Positions 1-11,959 of a stretch of DNA of 64,000 nt are shown here, piece by piece. Position numbers and translations under genes: made by a program. The number at the start of each line of letters is the position of its first letter. Positions within the stretch are counted from its first letter, which is position 1. This stretch comes from Cymodocea nodosa (Eukaryota; Streptophyta; Magnoliopsida; Alismatales; Cymodoceaceae): NCBI GenBank assembly GCA_036874045.1, contig CM072340.1, forward strand, positions 20,387,001 through 20,451,000, in the 5' to 3' direction. A model generated the notes under the pieces. The model was not told the DNA's origin and did not search any database. It was given only the letters and a program-made list of their open reading frames with translations.

Positions 1-1150
1 TGAAAACTATTTATATATTATTTAAAAATTCAAACTTAGCTAATCATCGTTAAAGGATCTCCGTTTTACAGTAATATCTCTTTATCGTTACATATTAATC
101 ATGTTTAAGTACTAATTGTATTTTATAAATTAATAAACATTTGACATTTTTTTAATGAAATTTAACTTCAAGCATATTTTAATCAAACTTGTATACTTTT
201 AATAATACGTAAATAAATATACATTTTTGAGTGGCAAACAAGTAATTATTAAATTTTTTATAATATGTAAATAAAAAAATCCTTTTTTGATAAAGCAACT
301 TTCTTTTGAGTTTGTGTGGTTGAATCAAGTTATATTATTCTACCATTACTGATCAATGAAGTTGAATTTTCACTTTGCCAGAGGAGAGATTTTCGATTCA
401 AATCTAAATGAAAGACACTATCATTAAAAAATATAGGCAAAAAATAAATAAAAGATAAGATTGTGGATTTTGACTGTTGATTGTAGAGATTAATTTGTTG
501 TAATGTTGACTTTTTAATTAATTTTTTAAAACAAAAATTTAATTATATGGTTAACTTATTTATAGTATAAACGGCTATATAATAAAATTTCATATTATAT
601 CCATTAAGAATTTTTATTTACGAATTTATGGTTGAAATTTAACATAGTTTCATCACCAAATTCAAACCTTAGATCAACGACCAATACTTATTTAATTAAG
701 CAAAAAATTTACCATGCATATATAATCATTTAATCTTAAATACACAATTACAAATAATTAGCTCCGTAAATTTTCTTTAATCATCTTGTTTCTCAAGGGT
801 CAATAATCTAGCGTAGTGTTTAACACATTAGAATAGGGGAAAGAATGAAACGAAATTCTTGGGGAACCGCTTAACTTTATCATGTAATTACACTCTGGAA
901 TAACTTTAGGAATTTGATTTTTTTTTCCCAGAGGTAAGGAATTTACTTTCAGGAATACAATAAAATAGAATATGCTATGATATATCAAACTTGTTGTGAT
1001 AAAAATGTTCATAACGGAACATCTAAATAAAGATTATGACTATCATTAATAATAAGTAGTAGTATTGTTGATAATAGTTATTATTTTATATTAAAAAGAC
1101 TTATTAATTATCCTAAACTTGGCAAAGCCAAAAATAACCAGCGGTGGCAA
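1..1150. other. AT-rich intergenic DNA
   Basis: Very AT-rich sequence with frequent stops in all frames. No gene, RNA or clear repeat is recognised. The only open frames are short and low-complexity. Confidence 0.6.
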
Positions 1151-1184
1151 ACACGAGACCGATCAGAATTTAGAAACCCGTCTT

Positions 1185-1194
1185 TATAAATATA
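1185..1194 (+). promoter_or_regulatory. TATA box upstream of small peptide gene
   Basis: TATAAATATA lies where base composition changes from AT-rich to GC-rich, 138 bases before the ATG at 1332. This spacing fits a transcription start near 1215-1225 and a 5' leader of about 110 bases. Inferred from sequence only. Confidence 0.5.
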
Positions 1195-1331
1195 CAAAAC
1201 CGGAGGGCCCAAGAGACCGAGACGGTCCGCCGCTACCTACGACCACCGCGCACCACCGTAGTTCTTCCGTCCGTCGCCGAGGATACCAAAAGCCGGGGGG
1301 AGGAAAAGGAAACAGAACGTGGTGATCCGGC

Positions 1332-1541
1332 ATGGCCCGGGCACAAGTGCAGCATCTGATGGTGGGTCTTCTGGCCTGCATGATCGTGGTGGCCCTGGTG
1401 GCGGAGAAGGCCGTCGGGACGTCGCTGCCGCCGGTCCAGGCAAACGTACTCACGTCGGAAGATGTGGCCAACGACGCCGGCGAGATGGAATTGCCCATGG
1501 GGCAGCAGTTCGCGCAGGAGCTCATCGTTCTCGGGCACTGA
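1332..1541 (+). CDS. small secreted or membrane-anchored peptide candidate, 69 aa
   Basis: A 69-residue open frame in an isolated GC-rich island. Residues about 9-29 form a hydrophobic segment (LMVGLLACMIVVALVAEKA) that looks like a signal peptide or signal anchor. It is followed by a short acidic tail with SLPPVQAN and EDVANDAGEME. The ATG has G at +4 and lies 138 bases after a TATA box. There are no cysteines after the hydrophobic segment, so it is not a cysteine-rich defensin-like peptide. I do not recognise the family and assign no function. Other frames here are also open because of the GC content, but this is the one with a sensible protein layout. The downstream 200 bases are AT-rich and look like a 3' UTR. 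Confidence 0.5.
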   Translation: MARAQVQHLMVGLLACMIVVALVAEKAVGTSLPPVQANVLTSEDVANDAGEMELPMGQQFAQELIVLGH

Positions 1542-1973
1542 TCACAACCTCCCAAGCGTCGCAACTGCGTTAAATAATTGTTCTCCTCTTTTTATTTCTA
1601 GTCTATGCTCGTTCGTCGTTGCCCAGTATTGAATGATAATTCTCTCTATTTGGTTCAACGCATGCATGGGATTTTTAATGGAATACGGTATAAGAAGGAG
1701 AAAGAGTGTGTTTTTATTCAAGCTGCAGTGACAAACGTTGTGTGTTAATAAAAGCTAAGTGAAATATAAGCAAAAGTTTCGGTTAAATGGAATCGATATG
1801 TTTTGGTGAACAAAAGCAAGTGAAATATAACCAATTCGAATAGAGTTGACCAGCACAAAACATGGCTGCAATCACACGTTATGGAACCAAGTACCCGTTC
1901 ATGACAAGAAATAAACGATAAATAATGAGCGACTAAATTCCCATTACAGCAAAGGAAACTGCTCCACATCCAA
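1542..1973. other. intergenic, probable convergent 3' UTRs
   Basis: Non-coding DNA between the convergent peptide candidate and UMP1. It probably holds the 3' ends of both transcripts. AATAAA-like words occur near 1748, but no polyadenylation site can be fixed. Confidence 0.5.
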
Positions 1974-4900
1974 CTAAATAAAGCTGGGACAAACTGGGCC
2001 CTTCGAAAGACCAAGCCGAACTTCCATTCCATGATGCAAGTCGACAGGTATAAAATTTTCTGAATCTCGGGGATCTGCAACGCGGAGGACATAGCAATTA
2101 CTCAAACTATCAATATTCAGGAATATGCATACATATTTTAAAGTAAAGCACATTTGAACAGCATATCCAATTACTTGTTGGCAATAGAACTGCATTGAAC
2201 ACGTTGAAATCTGCATGTCTGTTAAAAACAGAACATTTCTAACCAACATAGGACGATTAAGGCCAAATAAAAAATTACCCAAAGCATAGAGAAATGTTGA
2301 GTAGATATAATGGGCGTTTTGCACACGTGAAAAAGGGGTGCTTCAACTCTAAAAGGTCACTAGCTTGTTAATATGTGCATTGTGAAAATGACTGACTTCG
2401 TGATCGATATTTTAACAAGCAAACCCTGCTATATATTCAGGGCACATTCGACAATCCCACTCAGGTAGCGCAGCCGACTCATTTTTCATATACCATCACC
2501 ACCTTGAAAGCAAAATCATATAAGACAGTATAAAAAGATAAAAAGGAACAAGAAGGTTACCATCAAGATAATCTTCAAATCCAAAGTCATCCAAGCTACC
2601 AGTGAGAGCATCTAAACCAAGCATGGAAGATGGAAGGGCTCCAGGGGGTCTTTGGAATCTACAACAGAAACTTCATCAGTTATCCCCCTTAAAAAAAGCT
2701 CAAGTATATATGGCCTCGCAAACATTCAATTTATTACGCATGGAAAAGTTCAATTAGTTGGCAAATGCATCAATCAACATTTAGGTGTGCATAAAAAGGC
2801 ATAAACACAGGAGAAAAAAGGAGCATGTCATCTTTCCCAGATAGATAATGTTCAGGTGAATTGAACAATTCCACATTGCTTTATTTGACAGGGATGTTTA
2901 CCACGTCAAGGTAAAAAGATATTTATAGTAGTGGAGGTGGTGTTGGACATCATAATCATAATAATAGATTAGTTCAACAGATCATAAGGAGAAGATTAGT
3001 ATAACAAACTAGTCAACAGTCTTTCACTTCTTAGATCATACGGAGTGCTAAAATGCAAAAACTACAATGGAACTTCCTTTAAATTTTATGATACACATTA
3101 AACTATTGATTAAGGATGAGCCTTGAGAAATGATAAGGTTGCTACATTATGAGGTAAAAATTATAGATTTGAATCTTAGGAAACAATCTCTTCATTTATG
3201 AAGATAAAGTTGCATGAAGTCAGACCCTCCATAAACTCCACATTAATGGGAGCCTTATGCACTAAGTTTACTATTTTACATTAAGTGATTAAGCTACTGA
3301 TTCCATAAGAAACACATATGTTCTTAAAAGATGTCCCACAATATTTTAGACATCAAGGTTTGATGATCAAACCAAGGTATCCAACATCGATGTCTTATGT
3401 AATTCTGTCTAATAGGAGACTAACACATTTCAGACATTGATGGAAATATCTGTGGAAGTTTGTAAAAAAATTAAGAAAGTCCACAAAAAATGGTCAAAAT
3501 TATGAATTTTTGCACAAACTTCTAGGAAAAGCTAAAGTAATCGATAATACTACAAATCTAGGAATAATTAACTTTAACTTTAATTTTTAAACAATCATAG
3601 CATCAAAAATACAATACCTTAAAATTAGTGTGCTAGAGACTCAAAGTACAAAAGAATTATTTAAATTACAAAAATAATGTTTTTAAAATCAGAAAAACAC
3701 TTTGGATAACCCCGAGATAGTAGATTCCTTGCCATGAAACCCATAAATCAAATCATAAAAATTATAAATCTATGCACTTAAATTGAAAAAACCACCTAGA
3801 AGAGTGAATAAAGGTGGGAACATACCTTGGATGGAGAGACAAGAAAGGTTCTAGTAAGGAAACATAGATCCCAATAAAAAAACACAGATTTTGACAAAAA
3901 ACTCCAACAACGTAACATGGCAATACCATCAATGAAGAATTGGAGAAGAAGAAATCTCAAAGTGGTAGGATGAAAATTGAGATAGGTGAACACAAATGAA
4001 AAGAGGGAGAAAACAAAAAATACCAACAAATCTATCAATATAGACTAATCCAAGCATAAATTTCATAAACCTTTACCACTATGGCATGCCAACACTGACA
4101 TGGCATCTATATACCCCAACATCTTCTAATTTTGACAACCACCTATTTTTTGTGTTGGCCATTAGAAATTCTGACATGTGTTGCCGACATGTTGGCAAAG
4201 TGTCAGATTTTGAAATAACTATCGATCGAATGTGAAACCACCTTAAATACTTCTTTGTTTGTGTGGGGGACCGGGGGGGCAGGGGTGTTGCAGGAAGAGG
4301 CATGTGCAGTGTGTTAACCACTGATTATTCAAGAGGCATTGCAGATGCAATACTAATATATAACATTGACAACAATGAGAGAAAAGATCCGTGAAGTTTC
4401 AATATTTCAGGAGTCAAGATGAAGCTCAACATTATTGTCAAATTTCATCCAGTTAAAACTAATAGAGGTTTATGAAATGGTCGGGTACTACCATCGCTAG
4501 CATGATAACTCTAATCATGACTCCGTAGATGTAATACAATCAACCAACCCACTACCTTAGACCCTCTTCTAGTTAGTGAACATATGCAAACATAAAGTGT
4601 AGAGAAACAGCCTTGCGATATTTCTTGGATACCGTCCCTGAATTCCTTTCAATTAAATTTCTATCCAACATCTGTGTTAGCTACTGCGTCGTTTTATCTA
4701 GATCAACGATGCATAATTCCTTGTTTATGCCTTTCATAGACCTTGTTTAAGGCATTCACTCGCAAAGCAAGATGAAACCCAATTCAACCACAAAATAGTT
4801 TTGCGCACAAGCAAAAATTGCAGAAAAAGCAGGATATAATTATGACGCTAACGGACATCGACACAAACAGGAGAATTTCAATAATAATAATAATAACACG

Positions 4901-5281
4901 AATTCCAAACCTTGAGAGGATCTGCCTGTCGAGATCCATCTTCGCAGTAAAAGCCGTCCCATACGTATTCCCAAGCACCGTTCTCTTCATCTTCTCCTGT
5001 TCTCTCTTCATCTACTCAACGACGCAAAAAAAAAAAAAAGTGAGAAAAATTCCAACAGCAAAAGGGACAAGCATTTTAGTATCAGAGACTAGGAAAACTT
5101 GCAGCGGTAAAAACCAAATCGATTTCGACGGTGAGCGATGGGACAGTACCGACTCCTGGAGGAGTTGGAGAGGATGATCCCCGACGACGTCGCTCTTGAC
5201 GCCCTGCAGGCCGAACCGAAGGGCGTCCTTATGGATCGCGGTGGGATCGTTCTCGATCGTCGTCTTCTTCATCGACGCCAT
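1974..5281 (-). CDS. UMP1: proteasome maturation factor UMP1 (POMP homologue), four exons
   Basis: The assembly chaperone of the 20S proteasome: in this family it binds half-proteasome intermediates and is degraded when the core particle matures. Exons (minus strand): 5281-5150, 5011-4911, 2658-2561 and 2074-1974. They join in phases 0, 2 and 1 with GT-AG borders and give 143 residues, close to the roughly 141 of the Arabidopsis protein. Recognisable family blocks are DALRFGLQGVKSD (exon 1), NTYGTAF and KMDLDRQILSRF (exon 2), SSMLGLDALTGSLDDFGFED (exon 3) and HHGMEVRLGLSKGPVCPSF at the C-terminus (exon 4). Intron 1 is short (138 bases) with a long T tract before its acceptor; intron 2 is about 2.25 kb. 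No TATA box is seen upstream, as is common for housekeeping genes. The family call is very secure; borders rest on phase and conservation. Confidence 0.95.
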
Positions 5282-6308
5282 TACGGCTGCTCTCGTCTTC
5301 GCCTACCCACCCGTCTACTCGCTCGATTCGGGGATTTTGCTCTTCTTTCCTCTTCTTCAAGCTTGCCTGTGCTGCGGGTAATAAGTGTTTGGATATACGG
5401 GTAGGGAAGCTGCCCCGTTACGGTCCCCGGTCTTGTCTTTTATATTTTCTACAAAAACCTACGAACCATGTCCAATAAAATATTATTAATTTTTTTTACC
5501 AAGGAATTTAAGTACAACTGCGAACCTAAGATTTAAACTTACATCAGTATTTTTTTTTTAATAATCAAGGTACACCTTCAACTATAATAAAAGAAAAGAA
5601 AATCAATAAATGATAAAAATAAAATATTACCATGAATATTTACGGTAATAGAATATATTTTTAATATTCTCTAATGTGGTCGATACTTTTTTATTTCTAG
5701 ATAGAAAATCTTAAAATTAAAGTAGAAATTGAAATATTAAAAGATATTCAATCTAAACGAGACACTCATGCCATGAACAATGACTTCAATCTCAAAAAAT
5801 TAAGGTGACACAAGAAAGGAAGAAGATGCAAACTAAAGTATCCCATCTTTTGTTTCTTCCTTTTGTGTTTTTCTTTGTTCTAATCTCATTTTGCGACTTT
5901 ATTATTTATCTTTATGTCTATATTTGACCTTTTCCTTCGAGACTCCTCTTCCAGATATGGTTCATTGTTGAAAATTTTATTTTTTATCTTATCTATTAAA
6001 ATAAAATAAAAGATCACTGATATAATAAAAAACCGACCAGATAGGTAAATAAATAAATGAAAAAGTAGATGTTGTCAAGTGATATATTTATAATTTTTTA
6101 TTAAACGTTAAATATAAAAATTAATTATTTTTAAAAAAAGATCATGCTGACACGTATGAGGCTTGCATGGGCCACAGCCCAGTCAAGCATCCCTACACGT
6201 GTCGCCTTCCCTCCCCCTCTTCACTCGCCACCACCGCCTCTGCCTTCCCCCAAGGCAACGTAAATAATATTAGTGCAACACATACACATTATCGTTCCAC
6301 CGAAGGAA
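5282..6308. other. divergent intergenic region between UMP1 and oleosin
   Basis: GC-rich near the UMP1 start, then AT-rich from about 5440 to 6140, then mixed before the oleosin. It must hold both promoters. CACGTG-type words occur close to the oleosin (ACACGTAT near 6150, ACACGTGTC near 6195), the kind of G-box core known in seed and ABA-responsive promoters; this is suggestive only. No gene is seen. Confidence 0.5.
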
Positions 6309-6737
6309 ATGGCAGATCTCTACGGTGGCGTCCCAGCGGCAATGCCCACCATCTTCCAAGCCATCAACGGCCACCTCCCCACCCCAATCCAACTGCTGAC
6401 CATGCTCGCCCTGCTCTCTTCCGGCGTTACCGTCCTCGTCCTCTCCGGCATCGCGCTGGTAGCGGTCATCCTCCTGACGCCCATCGTTCTGCTGACCAGC
6501 CCGATGTGGGTCCCGGTGGGGACCGTGCTGCTGATGGCCACCGCCGGGGCTCTGTCCGTGGTTGGGTTCGTGGCGGCGGCGGTGGCGGGCGTGACGTGGG
6601 TGTACAAATATCTTCGTGGGGGGCGGCCGGTGGGGGCGGCGAGGGTAGACTACGCAAGGAGTAGGATTGCGGACACCGCCAGAGGCTACGGCGGGTACTT
6701 CCACGGGAAGGTCATGGACGTCGCTCCAGGAGCTTGA
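6309..6737 (+). CDS. oleosin, U (universal) lineage, low molecular weight
   Basis: Structural protein of oil bodies. The central hydrophobic hairpin inserts into the triacylglycerol core and keeps droplets from fusing. The 142-residue intronless frame has a short N-terminal arm (1-27), a hydrophobic stretch (about 28-101) and a C-terminal amphipathic part with basic residues (about 102-142). The proline knot is clear: P58-x5-S64-P65-x3-P69 (PIVLLTSPMWVP), the family hallmark. The C-terminus ends VAPGA, close to the AAPGA ending known for U-lineage oleosins. There is no 18-residue C-terminal insertion of the H (high molecular weight) seed isoforms. An in-frame ATG exists at 6273, but I chose 6309 because MADLYGG fits the normal short N-arm. 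No TATA box was placed. Confidence 0.94.
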   Translation: MADLYGGVPAAMPTIFQAINGHLPTPIQLLTMLALLSSGVTVLVLSGIALVAVILLTPIVLLTSPMWVPVGTVLLMATAGALSVVGFVAAAVAGVTWVYKYLRGGRPVGAARVDYARSRIADTARGYGGYFHGKVMDVAPGA

Positions 6738-7159
6738 TGGTATTTATTTATTTATTTTAAAATTTTTCAATTTTAAGTGCTGTTTACTAATGATAGATAG
6801 ATTGGATCTTCGGTCGTTCTTATATAATACCGATCAAATCTACCTATTTGCCAGTTAAATGAGATTGGAAAATACTGATAAAATGGGATTTTAAGTAACC
6901 CTCTGCCTGCGAAATAGAGCACTCGAACCAAATATTTACATATTCCTCAAAGAAAATTTGACACTAAAATGAGGTTTGTGTACACAAAAATTAGACGAAA
7001 AAGAAAAAAATTTCTGTACAATTCAATAAAATAAGAAAGCTGTTTGTATATTTTGAAAAATGAATTTTGTCTCTTTAATAAATTTCAAAATTTATTAAAT
7101 TCTAACTTATCATCCTTTCTCTTATGTTTTTCATTTATGTGCTCAACTTCTATGGAGAT

Positions 7160-7322
7160 GAAGAGGAGAGAGAGAGAGAAAGAAGAAAGAGAAAAAAAAA
7201 GAAGAAGAAGGGAGAGAGAGAGGGAGAGAGAGGGAGCGAGGGAGAGAGAGAGAGGGAGAGGGAGAGAAAGAGGGAGAGAGAGAGAGAGAGAGAGAAGGAG
7301 AGAGGGGGAGAGAGAGAGGGAA
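7160..7322 (+). repeat. long GA-rich homopurine tract
   Basis: About 160 bases that are almost purely A and G on the plus strand, mostly GAGA with some GGGA and GAAAA variants. Open frames through it (Arg/Glu-rich) are artefacts of the repeat. Confidence 0.95.
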
Positions 7323-8484
7323 GTTTTTTTAATTAATTTAATTTATTATTTAAAATTTTTATTAAATAAAAATTAATTTTATTTAATTAAAAATTAATAC
7401 CTGAATTTTAATTTTCATCAAATTTCTAAACATGTACAAATAATTAAATTTTAATTTTTTTTTATCAAATTCTTTAAAATTTAAATTTCATAAAATTCAA
7501 ATTTCATAAAATTTAAATTTCAAATACACAAATCTAAACTTAATAACTCGTCTCTCTAAGTTCCGGAAGAGGTGGTGGTGGTGATGGGCTGATCGGGGCG
7601 TTATATGCTAGGCCCTAAAACAATTACGGCCTGTTGGTAGGGACTCCATAAAGATGGGCCCAGGAATATTCATCCCTTGCAATGTTTCGTTCGAATGGCT
7701 GGAAATATTATCTTGAATATTAATCTTTTATGACTTGAGAGGCATCGGATATCTCAATATCATTTTTCTCAGTAGGTACATGGACAGATGACGAAGGTAA
7801 CAACTTTATTATTAGACGGTTATAAATACATGATGGAAATTTTACTTATAAGTATTGGTCCTTAAATTATACAAAGAATACAGATACGTTGTTGAATTGG
7901 TCTTTTCTCACTTTACGTTAATTGTAATCAAATTCGCACCGTTATTAATGCAGATTTGAATTCGTATATAAAGAATACCGTCGGGTTCTAATTGGAAGGA
8001 TTCACTGGCAAGTGTAGTACCGACCGATGCCTTGAAATCGATACGGTTTGGTTGACATGTTCAATGTATGTGAGGGCAATGAATGACAGATACCACAATA
8101 ACTGATGGCAAAGTCAAATTCATGTGGATCACACGTAAATGTATACTACTGAAACCAATTCCCGACCACGCAACCAGCGGGTGACCTCAAAATCCTCGTC
8201 AATCATTGCTAACAAAAGTAATATATATCTATTAATATAGGAAATTTAATTGTAAATATAAATTTGAAGATTTGAAGTCATGTTAGGTTAACAATACAGC
8301 AGAAGTTTTTCGATACTATCAGGATACATCTCTTGTGCCAAGTCTATAGTCATGGCGATAAACCAACCAATTAACGGTGACAACCATAGATAACAGAACG
8401 TACTGTACTTCTATAATAAGGAAATTTCAACAATATATGCAACCACCCTACAACCATTTGACCGGGGAATTTCTCCGAACCAAC

Positions 8485-8600
8485 TCCTCCTCCTCCTCCT
8501 CCTCCTCGTCTTCTTCTTCGTCGTCGTCGTCGTCCTCCTCCTCCTCCTCCTCCTCTTCTTCTTCTTCTTCGTCCTCCTCGTCCTCTTCTTCTTTGAACAG
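8485..8600 (+). repeat. compound TCC/TCG/TCT trinucleotide repeat
   Basis: A pyrimidine-rich block of about 115 bases built from TCC, TCG and TCT triplets. In one frame it would encode a pure serine run. Without flanking conserved sequence I treat it as a microsatellite, not a gene. Confidence 0.9.
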
Positions 8601-8928
8601 AATTTCACCAGAAAAACTGCAAGAATTTATAAGAAGAACTACTCACGTATAGAATTCAGAAAAGTAGATATGCCCAGTTAATTACGAGTAGTAAAAAAGC
8701 TTGTTCGTGAAGCATAAAAATCACTTATTTACATACCAGTTATTAAAACCGCAGCCACAGAATATGAGAAAAGGGAAGAACATTAATTTCACCGGGCAAA
8801 CAGAAGGAGAAATTGAAAACAGAAGAAGAACCAGAGAGTCGGATGGCGTTCGTTGATGAATCCATGCATTATTACTAATCACCGTTGGAAAAAGAAAAGA
8901 AAAGACACAAGCAGAAAGCAAGGACTAA

Positions 8929-9408
8929 CTAATTATCCGGTCGGGCGGCCTCGCTTTTGAATCCAGCAACACCATCTTTGGCGGCAAGGTGGAAGCTCGG
9001 CGATGTGCTGAAGCCTATCATCGAGTGGTGGGGTGTCCTATGCGGGGCGTGGTCCGGCGACCCCCCTATGTTGTCGTAGCATATGACGTCGGAGTCGTCG
9101 AGAGGCACGCACTTCTCTCCCATCAGTATCGTCTTCCGCCAAATAGCCTGGTCGTTGTGGCCATCTTCGCCGTCCCCCTCCGACCTACACAATCTCCCCT
9201 TGGCCAGGAGAGAAATTAAGCCCGCCGTCTTTCGGAAGCTACCCATCGGACCCCTTCTAGGCTTCTCGCACTGACGGATGAAGTCGTTGCCAACCGAGTA
9301 CTTGTGATAATTGCTGCAGTAGTTCTTGAGCTTCTTCGTGACGCGGGAGATTTTCTTGTTGCAGGTGACGACGATGGACGTCATCGACCGGCGCACCTCG
9401 ATTTCCAT
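8929..9408 (-). CDS. plant-specific protein of unknown function, 159 aa
   Basis: A single-exon frame in GC-rich DNA. The N-terminus is basic and lysine-rich (residues about 1-55, with NKKISRVTKKLKNYCSNYHK). The middle carries the block AIWRKTILMGEKCVPLDDSD followed by VICYDNIGG. I recall closely similar 'ILMGEKCxPLDFSGVIYYD' blocks in many small uncharacterised plant proteins, so this is very probably a real conserved gene. The second aspartate of DDSD is where relatives usually have phenylalanine. The C-terminal about 45 residues (proline- and histidine-bearing) look disordered. No enzyme motif or signal peptide is seen. Start taken as the first ATG of the frame. Function unknown. Confidence 0.75.
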   Translation of the reverse strand: MEIEVRRSMTSIVVTCNKKISRVTKKLKNYCSNYHKYSVGNDFIRQCEKPRRGPMGSFRKTAGLISLLAKGRLCRSEGDGEDGHNDQAIWRKTILMGEKCVPLDDSDVICYDNIGGSPDHAPHRTPHHSMIGFSTSPSFHLAAKDGVAGFKSEAARPDN

Positions 9409-11959
9409 GACCGGAACCCGGCGGCGGTGGCGGTGGTGGTGGTGGACCTTACAAACAGGTAGTATTAGTAATCCTTCTTTGCGAAAATATACGGCAGAGA
9501 TTTCTCACCGTAAAGGAAGGAGTTCATCATATATATATATACATATAATATAGATTATAGAGGTGTGGAACGACGAAGATTATATGTCTAATTCAATGAT
9601 TTAGAAAAGCTGGTGGAGCTCATGCTAAAAAAAAATATTGAGGACGAATTTGCATTTTTTGTTGACTATTTGGTTCTTTGACCAGCACGAAAAATACATG
9701 AACCTCCTCTCTTTTGTTTCACACATTTGCACCTACAGTCCAGGAACCTCTGTTTCTCATTAATGAAGTTACTTATATTGTTGGGTATTATATTTTGATG
9801 ATGTACGTAAAATTTATTTATTAGGCAACTATTGGGAAATTAACATTCCAGTTGATACCAGAAGGCTGGTTTGGAACGTGAATGGGGATGCCTGTGTTAC
9901 ATGGACGTGCTTTTAAGAGACCTTGCCATTGTTTCTTGAATGTGAGTGGTGATGGTCAGCCAATACAAAAGCCTAAAAAGAGAAATTTGGGGAAGTGGCT
10001 TCCAGGTGAATTGCCAAATCCTAACGGTACAGATGAAATGTGGAATGTCCCCCAGGTCTACAAGTCTTTGTGGAATACGACCAATTTTGAATTCTGTGAT
10101 CTGGAAACAAGTCTTTCCCACAAGAAGAACGAAGGGGAGGGGATCCACAAGAAATATAATAGAAATAACTAGACGAAAGAGATTGACTTGTATAACAAAT
10201 AATAGACCAACGTATGTACTTGATGTTATACATGAAACAATACAGACTTGTGGATAAAGATCCCTTCCCGAGAAACGAATGTTGGAGGCTCAGTTTCTTT
10301 TTGATGATGGAAAGAACTACCGTGCTTTATCTGCCTTTGGAAAAAATGGGTATTTTCTCAGTAAGTAAAAGTCTGGGTACTTAGATGTAGTACCTGGATG
10401 TCATTTAAAAAGTATTTAAATTCTTTCAAAAACAATCGAAGGATATATGGTTGAATGGCATGAAGATGGTGTATGAAGCAACTCGTTAAAACAATCACAA
10501 AGAAGAAATGAAGTCCGTGCAACAATTGGCCAGGATGAAAAGGCCATGCGTCCCAAAAATTGCGTTTGGCAGTCTTAATAGTTCTTATCATATTTTTCAA
10601 AAAAAGTTATTATTTTGATTACAGAATACATATTACTGAAATACGACTTCTCGATTCTTTCCTCCTTTTGGAAAGAGATAAAGGTTCAACTTTCATAACA
10701 AAACAAGAGGTATTTCAACTCAAATATTCATGATAAACAAGAGGTAAGGAATGAAAGAGAAAAAGTCTAACCAGGAAGAACAAACTTTTCTAGATGGGCT
10801 GCCGCACTACATCAGCCACGTATATGACACCCCTCTCCCTTGGTTTTGCTACTCCAAATTGTCAAGTGCTATTGTCTCCAGTCAGATCGTCTCCTTCCCT
10901 TCCCTTCCCTTCCCTTCCAGTTTTGCTGCTTTAACACTAGCTAGCCTCAGGGCAGTTCCAATACCTTTCTCCACTGATTTTTCAGTTTTTTCTTCTCTAG
11001 TTTGTTTCACCCAACTAAAAATCTACCCAATCTCCAGCACCACAATCTTTATCATACATATTATGTGTAATTTACTGATTTGATTTCTGTGCAGTCATAT
11101 ACGATGGTGTTACCAACAAGCAATAAAGAAAAATAAAACGTTGTTCAAATCCATCATGCAAAAATTGCAAGAAACATGCAACATGGTAGATATAGAAACA
11201 TAACCATATTTGATAATCTGCATGTTTCATTGTTGGACTTTCATATTGTTATTTTGGTAATCAATCAACTTATCTTGTTTTTCTAATGTTTATGTATTAT
11301 TTGTGTGGTTTTTATTGATACCATCTGTACAGTCAACGTTATTATGTTATCATCCTGTTTAATTTTATCATGACTTTAAAATTTTTTACGTAGTTATATA
11401 AGATCAGTGGCAAACATTGAACAAGAAGATGATAACTCTCTCCTTAGGAAACATGCCACTATTTTAAACAATAGTTTTTAAAGAGGAGGGGATAAGAGAT
11501 TCAGATGTAACTTGTTGCATCAAATTAAGGATACTTAGGGTGAAAAACGAATGAGCCTTGTCACTGATGGATGGATGTTCAAAGAAGACCCCTTGTAAAT
11601 TTTGAACCATTTAAGCAGTGAATATCAAAGATGGCAACATCTGGCCATGCCCAAAGCTGAAACTACACAAGATAAACCAAAATCTTAGCATAAGAGTAGC
11701 TCTTAAATTACCTCATAGCAAATCCTAAAGCCCATCAAACACAATAATATTAGATATTTTATACATGCTAATAACCTAAAGAATATTAAGTCCAAGAATA
11801 GAGTCTCAGAGACGTCACCTCCATGCTTCTGCTATTTTATCTCTGAGATTGCGACAACCTTCGTTTCGACCTCCTTCATTTATAATTAAAATTGCTTACA
11901 ATTGAGGCGATCCATCTCGACTTGGTGTCTTTGCGATTGAAAACTTCGCAAGCATTTGT
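9409..11959. other. intergenic region, possible gene fragment inside
   Basis: Mostly AT-rich. Holds one unrecognised open frame (9882-10172, listed separately) and a short CCCTT-type repeat near 10895-10918. The last 150 bases are probably 3' UTR of the minus-strand beta-propeller gene. Confidence 0.5.
9882..10172 (+). pseudogene. unrecognised 96-aa open frame, possible gene fragment
   Basis: The frame contains protein-like text (GKWLPGELPNPNGTDEMW, then VPQVYKSLWNTTNF) with balanced composition, unlike the low-complexity frames around it. There is no upstream promoter-like sequence, and the flanks are AT-rich and stop-filled. It could be an exon of a decayed gene or a captured fragment. I do not recognise the family and give no function. 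Confidence 0.25.

Larger units (their letters stand above)
6738..8928. other. intergenic region with two microsatellites
   Basis: AT-rich and non-coding except for the GA-rich tract (7160-7322) and the pyrimidine triplet tract (about 8485-8600), listed separately. No gene supported. Confidence 0.6.

Noticed and set aside
5138-5404. Plus-strand frames near 5.2 kb
   Set aside because: Shadows of UMP1 exon 1 on the other strand.
7044-7376. 110-aa Arg/Glu-rich open frame
   Set aside because: It exists only because the GA microsatellite lacks stops; the flanks show no protein-like sequence.
8377-8652. 91-aa frame with a long serine run
   Set aside because: Triplet microsatellite; no conserved flanking residues or promoter.
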